Assembly: GCF_900110145.1 (NCBI RefSeq)
Contig: NZ_FOCP01000002.1
Coordinates: forward strand, 212,782-276,781
Direction: 5' to 3'
Source of the DNA: Nitrosomonas marina
GTDB lineage: Bacteria > Pseudomonadota > Gammaproteobacteria > Burkholderiales > Nitrosomonadaceae
Length of the DNA stretch: 64,000 nt
Positions within the stretch are counted from its first letter, which is position 1; the number at the start of each line of letters is the position of its first letter. Below the pieces are notes generated by a model. The model was not told the origin of the DNA. It saw nothing but the letters and a program-made list of their open reading frames with translations, and searched no databases. A program made the translations under genes and the position numbers. This document shows positions 36,890-44,439 of this stretch, piece after piece.

Positions 36890-38155
36890 CTAATCCTTTA
36901 ATCCATAAATCATACGCAACTCCTGTATCATCTGCCGTTCATCACCTTTCCAGATACCGTGATTGCCAATATAGATATCCGCAAGCGCCTGGTGCCCGAC
37001 AATACGGCGGATAAAGTTGATGATTGTATCGGTTACATGATCGGGATTATCTGTTGCCGGAAAATGACCGGCGCGCGGCACATAACTGATTTGTACATCC
37101 TTCGTGCCCAGCGCATGTACAAAACGCTGTGTCTGTGCCGCCGGCATCATATTGTCGTATTCGCCCCACATAATCAGTGTGGGTACCGTTATATTCTGGT
37201 ATTGCACCCCGTTGGGATTACACTGCGGATGATAAGGCAGCAGTAAAGCGGGACTCAGAATGGCCGCCCTGTCCGACAGAACGCGCAGATTGTGTAATTT
37301 TAGACGCATGGTAGTAGAGCGGGCCACATCGGTAATACCGTCGTTTTGACCATTGCGTTCGTAATCCACATCCACATACGGAAAGGTCAGATAGCGCAGA
37401 TTATATTGATTGTACCTGGACGGGTCGTAAACCATGGACTTGAGAATTTGTACCAGCGTCTGGTCAAATGCGGCAAATAACATGGCAAATTGCGCGTCGC
37501 CCTCAGGCGTGTTGGGAATTTCAGAGGCCCTGCCAATCGCCTGTATTTCATTGACCGGATAACCGTCAAAGGCAACCGGATCGACCTGTATCAGTGCCTC
37601 CAGACGGTCATTATGTCTGGCTGCATAATGCGAGGCGATACCACTGCCCCAGTCATCGGCAATGAATATGAACCGGCGACCGGGGAATTCATGCTGCATC
37701 AGTTTTTCGATGTAATCCACATCATTAGCCCAATGCCAGCGATCATTCGAAACCGGATCGTCTTTACGACCATAAAGACGCGGTTTGGAACTTTCTCCCA
37801 TACCGAGCATATCAATCGAAATCGTTTCGCAGAACCGTGATATCTGCCCCTGTACTTCTTCCCATTGCGACCGATTTGTCGGCACACCATGCAGAAACAG
37901 AACCAGGGGACCCCTATCACCCATTTTCGTCCAGGCAATTTCAAAATCATCCGTCCATTTTGTCTCAGCACTGTGCGGTCCGCCAATCTGCAGCAAACCC
38001 TCAACGGGAGCAGTGTAACTAAAAGCACCGTATTCGGCCTTGCCCGGCGAACGATAGATCGACAAATCGGGCTTATTCCCTGCGGCTCGCACGGGCGATT
38101 GACTGAATGCCTTATAAAGACTCGAATCATGTATTACTCCAGGTTTTGAATTCAT
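36890..38155 (-). CDS. Alpha/beta hydrolase with Asp nucleophile (haloalkane dehalogenase/epoxide hydrolase-like)
   Basis: The protein has 421 residues. The oxyanion motif LFLHGVPTNRSQW, the nucleophile elbow FIADDWGSGIASHY (Asp before Trp-Gly, as in haloalkane dehalogenases and epoxide hydrolases), an acid in MWGEYDNMMP and the histidine in RAGHFPA are all present. A 90-residue N-terminal extension without a signal peptide precedes the fold. AAGGA stands about nine bases before the ATG. The gene is divergent from a DcmR-like regulator, a type known from dichloromethane metabolism, so a halogenated or other small organic substrate is plausible but unproven. Confidence 0.75.
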   Translation of the reverse strand: MNSKPGVIHDSSLYKAFSQSPVRAAGNKPDLSIYRSPGKAEYGAFSYTAPVEGLLQIGGPHSAETKWTDDFEIAWTKMGDRGPLVLFLHGVPTNRSQWEEVQGQISRFCETISIDMLGMGESSKPRLYGRKDDPVSNDRWHWANDVDYIEKLMQHEFPGRRFIFIADDWGSGIASHYAARHNDRLEALIQVDPVAFDGYPVNEIQAIGRASEIPNTPEGDAQFAMLFAAFDQTLVQILKSMVYDPSRYNQYNLRYLTFPYVDVDYERNGQNDGITDVARSTTMRLKLHNLRVLSDRAAILSPALLLPYHPQCNPNGVQYQNITVPTLIMWGEYDNMMPAAQTQRFVHALGTKDVQISYVPRAGHFPATDNPDHVTDTIINFIRRIVGHQALADIYIGNHGIWKGDERQMIQELRMIYGLKD

Positions 38156-38355
38156 ATCAGTATCCTTTACGGGTTAGTTTGCATCCCATCATTGTTACTT
38201 ATTTTATATTCAATGCTACACATAATTAATCAATACTACTCATTTTCTAATGTGATGGATGCTATAATAATTGTCAAGCAGTATATAAAGTCTGCCGCGT
38301 TCAACCTAATCTAAGCTGGCTGGGGTACAATCCGATCATTCGGGGGAAAACATCA

Positions 38356-39130
38356 ATGCACACCAATGAAAATACTGCAGAATCGCTGTTAAACATCAAA
38401 CAGGCTGCCAAAATTCTGAATGCCAGTGTAGTTTCTTTGAGACGCTGGACAGACGCCGGGAAACTGCCATGTTTACGCATCGGCACCAGGCGCGAAAGAA
38501 GGTTTCGTTTGAGCGATCTTAACGCATACCTTGAACAGAACAGGTTCCTTGAAAATCCCTTACCGTCTGATCCAGCACCAGGACAGACTGCACATATCAC
38601 GCTGGAAGGTATTTCAATCAACTACGGCACACTTATGCGCTTTTTATGACACCGACCCGGGAAGATTAAAGCTGGCTCTACCCTTCCTGCTTGGCGGGTT
38701 TCAGGAAGACAGCCGCTGTTTCCTGGTTGCTACAGCTGATGTCCAGACAGCTATTCTAAACGAGCTTCGCGATGCCAGACCCGACCTAGATCAGGATATT
38801 CGGGAGGGGCGGCTTGTAGTCTCTGAAGGCATGGCAAGCTGCTCGGAACAATACACTTTTTTCGAGCAGTCTTTTTTACAGGCAAATAAACAGGGAATTC
38901 AGGGAATGCGCGTACTCGGAGACATGGCCTGGGCGTTGCAAAAAGGATTCGGCCTGGAAGAACTATACAATTTTGAAACCCGATACAACCAGGGACTTGG
39001 ACACCGGTTTCCGGTCATCAGTCTCTGCCAGTACGACGCCAGATTATTTCCAGGCACCGCAATATTAAGTGCACTCAAGTGTCATAACGATACATTTCAC
39101 TATCCACTGAATCATTTTCTTGGTGTTTAA
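38356..39130 (+). pseudogene. DcmR-like regulator (MerR-type HTH plus MEDS domain), frameshifted
   Basis: The ATG at 38356 follows GGGGG at nine bases. Residues 10-70 are a MerR/excisionase-type helix-turn-helix (SLLNIKQAAKILNASVVSLR, then RRERRFRLSDLNAYLE). Near 38630 the frame reads INYGTLMRFL and stops, while the next frame continues HLCAFYDTDPGRLKLALPFL, the start of a MEDS sensory domain, and runs to a TAA at 39130. One extra base in the GGCACAC stretch explains this. The whole span matches the HTH-MEDS layout of DcmR. Loss of function, programmed frameshifting or a sequencing error cannot be told apart here. It is divergent from the Asp-nucleophile hydrolase gene. Confidence 0.8.
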
Positions 39131-39248
39131 CGCCTGTTGCGTTACGTGCCGTATTTAACACATCACATCTGCAGCGTAACAAATGCAATATCCAATTCCC
39201 GAATTCTGAAATACAAATGCTACCAGATGACATATTTGCCGACAGGGA

Positions 39249-39626
39249 TCACCAGTGCAAGAGGCGCAACCGGGATATTATTTTGGGCTGATGCGCCTGC
39301 ATACACTTCAGGACGGCATTCAGTGAACGCAAAGCATCCAGGATACAAGGACCTTTGTTCAACATGACGCATTCCGCACGTACACCCATTGCCGCATCGA
39401 TAAATTCCATTCTCGAACCGATTCCATGCTTGGCAATGGATTCAGGCACCTGTGTAGTCCAGATCACCGGCACGTGCGCCGCTTCACACCACCACAGGAT
39501 TTCTTTTTGAATTTCAGCCGTACGTCCATGACCGAGTTCGATAACCAGATCACCACGCGCGATCATCCCGCCCAGGCGAGGATAATCCGGCCTGCGCCCG
39601 CTTCTCCTGAAGCGGACGCAAATCAT
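39249..39626 (-). pseudogene. Pyruvate kinase fragment
   Basis: This minus-strand frame contains a recognisable internal part of pyruvate kinase: GGMIARGDLVIELGHGRTAE (active-site ARGDL segment), EILWWCEAAHVPVIWTTQVP and ECVMLNKGPCILDAL. The N-terminal two thirds are missing. The first 20 residues up to about 39590 have no similarity, and several usually fixed residues are changed. It is a remnant with no promoter or ribosome binding site. Confidence 0.8.
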
Positions 39627-40172
39627 TCGCGCACATCACAAGATTGTGGCCTCAATTTACAATACTTTTGGACAAAGTCCCGGATTTATCGCGACCACTA
39701 TACTGGTCTACGCACGCAAGCCCCCTTATCCATACATGCTCGCTCGAATCGTTGATCTCATCGTAAAGCAGTTCAAACCTGCTTTCAGTATCATGACAAT
39801 TGCTATTCATAACATAGTTACAAAATAAAATTTATGCATGGAATGAATATTATGAAATTAATATGATAATTTAATGACACCCTGAAGCACACAAGCACGC
39901 CATACCGAAACACAGAGATTATCTGACTGGCAAGGCATTTCCGGCACGCATATCCTCGCAGCCACATGCGCCTCATTTCAATCTGCCGCAAATTACTGTG
40001 AAACATGCATCATCAAAACCGCACGACCGCCCGTTGCGTCGGCGAGTAAAACCATTGTCATAATTCTGTAACACGTGAAAGTCAAAATATCAGTTATTTA
40101 AGCGCTGAACTGGCCCTGATGCAATATTTTCCTGACAGTTCATCGATATTTTGCTGTTTCCTGGAGAAAAAA
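39627..40172. other. Non-coding stretch with a candidate Pho box
   Basis: Weak plus-strand open frames at 39646-39828 show no domain. The right part carries the Pho-box-like site and the promoter region of the pstS-pstB fusion. GGAG six bases before the ATG at 40173 is the ribosome binding site. Confidence 0.5.
40055..40072 (+). promoter_or_regulatory. Candidate Pho box upstream of the pst remnant
   Basis: TTGTCAT, AATT, CTGTAAC matches two 7-base PhoB half-sites (consensus CTGTCAT) with a 4-base spacer at 6/7 and 5/7 positions. CAAAAT, 10 bases downstream, could be the -10 element. It lies about 100 bases before the pstS start, the normal place. Confidence 0.55.
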
Positions 40173-40997
40173 ATGTCTAAAAGATTGCTCATCCTGACGG
40201 CAATGCTTTTTCTTGCTTCAAACCAGACTCATGCTCAGGCGGTACGCGATTATATGAGCATTGTCGGCCCCTCTACAGTCTACCCATTTGCTACCTTGGT
40301 TGCTGAAAACTTTGGAAAAACAACGCAATTCAAAACACCGAAAATAGAATCCACTTGCTCCGGTGGCGGTTTTAAGCTTTTTTGTAATGGAATCGGGATT
40401 AAATACCCGAACATCTCCGATTCATCGCGCGCCATCAAACAGTCAGAAATCGATATATGTGCTGCAAATGGCGTCACAGACATTATAGAAATAAAAATCG
40501 ATCATGACGGGATCGTCATCGTCAATCCAAAAATAGCTTCTCCATTTGACCTGCCCCATAAAGACCTGTTTATGTCACTGGCCAAACAGATTCCTGGTCC
40601 TGAAAACAGCGGCAAACTGGCTCCCAACCCGCATAAAACATGGAAAGAAATCAAAAACTGTCTCGACCAGCCTGGCACAAGCCTTTCTGGCGAACAACAA
40701 CAGCATTTATGTATAGCGCGCGCAATTACAATCAATCCCGGAGTCATTCTTATGGATGTGCCCTTTTCCGCGCAGGACACTTTTGCGACTGGGATAAACG
40801 AGGATTTAATGAATGAAGTGTGTGAGAACTATTCAATTGTCATTGTGACACACTCCATGCAGCAGGCGGCCCGTGTTTCACAACGGGCCGCCTATTTTCA
40901 TCTCAATAACTTGATTGCAGTGGAAAACACAGAGCCGATTTTTACCCACCCGACACACCAATTAACCAGCGATTACATTACAGGCCATATAGGTTAG
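40173..40997 (+). pseudogene. In-frame pstS-pstB deletion fusion
   Basis: The first 150 residues are the N-terminus of the periplasmic phosphate-binding protein PstS: a signal peptide ending QTHAQ, then [20 protein letters not shown] and NPHKTWKEI. The rest is the C-terminus of the ATPase Pst[54 protein letters not shown]. The middle of pstS, all of pstC and pstA, and the front of pstB with Walker A are gone. The junction falls near TWKEI, where both parents have a W-x-E-V/I segment. Key PstB residues are also changed: LSGG to LSGE, and Walker B Asp-Glu to Asp-Val. The product cannot work as a transporter. Confidence 0.9.
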
Positions 40998-41027
40998 TGA
41001 CTGATAATACAGAAGGAAAAAAATCCC

Positions 41028-41726
41028 ATGCTTAATAGACTGGAAAATCATACTATTCGGTGTTTTGATGGCGAACACGAGCAGTTACATAACGAAATTC
41101 TGGATATGGCCGAACTTGTTTTCGAACAAATACGTAAAGCACTAGAATCGTTTCAGCCGGACAATCAACAAATCATACAAGCCATTCTCAAACGGGAATC
41201 CCAGGTTGATTCGTTAGAAAAGAGAATTGACAACACAATTGCCGAAGTACTTAAGAAACGGAGTCCAATGGCGCGGGATCTGCGTGCCATCATGGGCTTT
41301 TCAAAAGTGGTCACCGACCTGGAGCGCCTGGGTGATGAAGCCACTCGCATCACTCATTTTTCCACCCGTATTCATGCTAACGAACCTGGCAGGAAAAACA
41401 CCGGCATGCTGCGCGAAATTGAGCTGGTGGGCGATCTAGCCTGTACTGCTCTGCGTGAAGCAATTGAAGTTCTCAGGATATTGGATATAACACGGGCTAG
41501 GAAACTGCTGGGTCAGGCCGGGCTGGATGAAAAATTTAATGCCAGTTTTCGCAGATTGACATCTTTCATACTGGAAGACACGCTGAACATGAAATGTGCC
41601 ATCAATATCATACTGGTTTTAAAGTCTTTGGAGCGTATCGATGCCCATGCACATAATCTGGCAGAATATGTCGTCTATATGGTCAGTGGTTCGGATATTC
41701 GACGCTCGAACAACGATCACGCCTGA
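41028..41726 (+). CDS. phoU: Phosphate signalling regulator PhoU
   Basis: The 232-residue protein has the two three-helix bundles of PhoU with metal-binding acidic/R motifs: ILKRESQVDSLEKRIDNTI and RDLRAIMGFSKVVTDLERLGDEATRI in the first, and LKSLERIDAHAHNLAEYVVY in the second. PhoU normally links the PstSCAB transporter to the PhoR/PhoB system and restrains the Pho regulon when phosphate is plentiful. Here it lies 30 bases after the broken pst genes and looks intact, so it either works with a second Pst system elsewhere or is on its way to loss. AAGGAAA lies about 12 bases before the start. Confidence 0.93.
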   Translation: MLNRLENHTIRCFDGEHEQLHNEILDMAELVFEQIRKALESFQPDNQQIIQAILKRESQVDSLEKRIDNTIAEVLKKRSPMARDLRAIMGFSKVVTDLERLGDEATRITHFSTRIHANEPGRKNTGMLREIELVGDLACTALREAIEVLRILDITRARKLLGQAGLDEKFNASFRRLTSFILEDTLNMKCAINIILVLKSLERIDAHAHNLAEYVVYMVSGSDIRRSNNDHA

Positions 41727-42099
41727 TTTTTCCACTTCTTACAATACACCCTGTATCCAGGTACGCTTTCTGTGCTGCTGGCCATGATTTTTTCAACAGG
41801 ATCGTTCTTATTTTTCACGTGCTCTTCAGCCCTGCAATTAACATCGCCCGGTAAAAAATCCCAAGCAGCAGCCTCGATTATTATCACGAACCAAAATAAT
41901 CGCTGATTTCCTGTTACCATTCTAAACAATTTTTTAATACGGTTACCGGGTTAACCCCGTTTTCACAAAAAGTTTACGTTGTTTCAACTAAAGTATTGAT
42001 GATATCGATACTTACAACAAAAATTTCAGATTTTGAACGTATTGGCTGAGAACAGCCATACATCATCACTGAACACACCACAACCCTAAAAAACAGAAA
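41727..42099. other. Intergenic stretch before the porin gene
   Basis: No gene is recognised. GGGTTAACCC is a perfect 10-base palindrome near 41950. No convincing Pho box was found in front of the porin. Confidence 0.45.
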
Positions 42100-43596
42100 A
42101 TGAATACAGTAAGACCGTCAACAGTGCCCTGTTTTCAATTACTTGGTGCTGTACTTATTCTCTTGATTCTGACCTTGCCTTTGACTTCACTGGCCGTTGA
42201 TGTCTATGTCGATACGGAAACAAAACAACTTTACATTGAGCCAGGACCGGGTAGAAAACGAATTGGCACTTTAGTTTTGGACAATCCTGCCGATATTGAT
42301 ATACCTGAGGAACCACACGCGGATGGACAGACCGTTATTGCAGACAAAGATAATACTAACAGCGAAGCTCCCAATGAATCGGATGAACAGAATGCAAACA
42401 TTACATTGAGAGAGGACGGCGCATTCAGTTTTGGATCGCAGAACGGAGATTTCAATTTCAGATTAGGTGGACGGATTCATGCTGATGCAACTTTCAGTGA
42501 CGGTGACGATTTTGTTGATGCTGGTGGAAATCTATTCGAAGCGAATGATGGCACCGAAATACGCCGCGGACGCTTGAAATTTGAAGGTACTTTTTTCAGG
42601 GACTGGTTTTTCAAAAGTGAAGTGGATTTTGCAGATAACGAAGTCTCGGTCAAGGATATGTTCATCCAGTATCATGGAACGGAATTTGCGCGAATCAGAG
42701 TCGGTGAACAGAAACAGGCTTTCAGCCGTGAACTGCAGGAAAGCTCAAACGACCTTCTGTTTCTGGAGCGATCGGTCATGAATGTATTGAATGGACCCAC
42801 AGTAGACCGTGCGCTCGGATTGAATATATCTGCAAGCGGACAAGATATATCTGGCCTCGGGCAAAACTGGACAAGCCAGATCGGGATATACGGTGACACA
42901 ATTGACCCAAACAAACGCAACACATTCGCGGACGAAGGGTGGGCGATCAATTCGCGAATGACTTTCGCACCGATTGCAGAAGCGGAACGTATTATCCATA
43001 TCGGTATTGCCGGTAACTACCGCGAACCAAATGATGCGGGTGAACTCATCGATGCACCGCTTTCATTGGCGTATGAAACGACTCACATGTCAAATCTTAA
43101 TCTGATTAGAACCGATATTTCCGGTATCGATAATATTGTCATGCTCGGTATCGAGGGACATGGACTCCTGGGCCCTTTCAGTGTCGGTGGAGAATATACG
43201 CACAGCTGGATAAATCTGCAGGGAAACCCGAATTTGGATTTCCACGGCTGGTATACAGAAGCTGCATGGACACTGACAAAAGAACCGCGGGTCTATAGAG
43301 ATGGTTTATTTTACCGGGTCATTCCCAACAGCGCTTTCAGTTTACACAACGGTGGCTGGGGCGCCTGGGAAATCGCTGCCCGTTACGGAGAGGTCGATCT
43401 GAATGACGGTACGTACAAGGGTGGAAAACTGGGCAATCTTACCGTTGGTTTGAACTGGTACCCCAATCGTATTGTACGCTTTATGGCAAGTTACGATCGT
43501 GTGCTAACGATCAGGAACTCACCACTGACAAAACGTGACGGCAGTAAAGCAGATGACCTGGATACCTTCATGTTTCGCGCACAAATGACTTTTTAA
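42100..43596 (+). CDS. oprP: OprP/OprO-type phosphate-selective porin
   Basis: The 498-residue protein has a signal peptide (VLILLILTLPLTSLA), then an acidic linker of about 80 residues, then an OprP-type 16-stranded barrel starting FRLGGRIHADATFSDGDDF with RRGRLKFEGTFF and VRVGEQKQ-like segments (here RIRVGEQKQAFS). It ends in phenylalanine (MTF), the signal for outer-membrane assembly. Family members let phosphate or polyphosphate through the outer membrane. Its place next to phoU and the pst remnant fits this. Whether phosphate or another anion passes depends on lysines that I cannot place by eye. Confidence 0.85.
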   Translation: MNTVRPSTVPCFQLLGAVLILLILTLPLTSLAVDVYVDTETKQLYIEPGPGRKRIGTLVLDNPADIDIPEEPHADGQTVIADKDNTNSEAPNESDEQNANITLREDGAFSFGSQNGDFNFRLGGRIHADATFSDGDDFVDAGGNLFEANDGTEIRRGRLKFEGTFFRDWFFKSEVDFADNEVSVKDMFIQYHGTEFARIRVGEQKQAFSRELQESSNDLLFLERSVMNVLNGPTVDRALGLNISASGQDISGLGQNWTSQIGIYGDTIDPNKRNTFADEGWAINSRMTFAPIAEAERIIHIGIAGNYREPNDAGELIDAPLSLAYETTHMSNLNLIRTDISGIDNIVMLGIEGHGLLGPFSVGGEYTHSWINLQGNPNLDFHGWYTEAAWTLTKEPRVYRDGLFYRVIPNSAFSLHNGGWGAWEIAARYGEVDLNDGTYKGGKLGNLTVGLNWYPNRIVRFMASYDRVLTIRNSPLTKRDGSKADDLDTFMFRAQMTF

Positions 43597-43926
43597 TTAC
43601 TCCGACCATGCCGGCTTTCTGCGCGCACCACTGTCTAAAAAATGTCATGTAAAAATGCAACACTGACAAAAACCATCTATCGAGATAATTTGATGTCCAT
43701 GCAACTTTAGTAATCCAGTTACGTAAACGTAAAGCACAAGGCGGGCGACCCAGCCATTTGCAAATTACCAGGCAGGCAGATTCAAACAGGTTGACCATTC
43801 TTGCAGCCATAACAACTACCGCCCCTATTCGGGCACAGAAATTTTATTATCACTAAACACAGTAACTTGGTCCGGCAGCCGCTCAAGGCATGGACAAAGG
43901 GCTGGCAATAAAAAGGAGATCAGTTT
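43597..43926. other. Intergenic stretch between porin and PAS protein genes
   Basis: An 80-codon minus-strand frame (43568-43810) overlaps the porin end and has no known domain. The stretch also holds the Pho-box-like site at 43631. AGGAG at 43914-43918 serves the PAS gene. Confidence 0.4.
43631..43648 (+). promoter_or_regulatory. Weak Pho-box-like site
   Basis: CTGTCTA, AAAA, ATGTCAT fits two PhoB half-sites at 5/7 and 6/7 with the right spacing. It is 280 bases before the PAS gene, further than usual, so it may be chance. Confidence 0.3.
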
Positions 43927-44334
43927 ATGAACCTGCAATCAAAAACGTTTGCATCCGAAATAACGCGACAACCATCGGTTCCATTGCATCGAGACAAAGC
44001 GGCAATTTTTATACTCTCGAACGACGGCATGATTCTGGAAGCAAACCAGAAAGGCTCGCAGTTACTAGGCTATTCGCCGGATCAATCTCATTCAGGGAAA
44101 CACCATATATCCAGTGTCATTCCCAAACTGGCCGCAGTTGAGCTGATCGAAAAGACAGAGGGGCGCGTCAATCCCTATCTTCGCTTTCTCTCGAGAATCG
44201 GTCACAAGTTTGAGGTCAATACAGGAAAAGGAATGCAGGCTGTTTGCGAACTCTATTTTAATGACATCAAGAACATCGGTCAGCACCAAGTCCTCGTTAT
44301 GCTGTATAGCACACAGCCAAATCGCGCGGAATGA
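43927..44334 (+). CDS. Small single-domain PAS protein
   Basis: This 135-residue protein is little more than one PAS domain: IFILSNDGMILEANQKGSQLLGYSPDQ carries the usual start, and YLRFLSRIGHKFEVNTGKGM with the final HQVLVMLYSTQ the sheet that closes it. No kinase, cyclase or DNA-binding domain is attached and no signal peptide is present, so it may act as a free sensor on a partner protein. AGGAG stands eight bases before the ATG. Confidence 0.7.
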   Translation: MNLQSKTFASEITRQPSVPLHRDKAAIFILSNDGMILEANQKGSQLLGYSPDQSHSGKHHISSVIPKLAAVELIEKTEGRVNPYLRFLSRIGHKFEVNTGKGMQAVCELYFNDIKNIGQHQVLVMLYSTQPNRAE

Positions 44335-44439
44335 CAGCTGATGCCTAAAATCACCGGTACATGTTGTATGTGATTTTCAAATGACCAGTCGAGCATCCGC
44401 TTCGGTACGCGTTTGTTGCAATTAATAAAGACCAGCATA

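Noticed and set aside
38531..39130. MEDS part as a separate gene with its own start
   Set aside because: The first 30 residues of that frame are the shadow of the HTH frame; both parts together give one DcmR-like protein with a shift.
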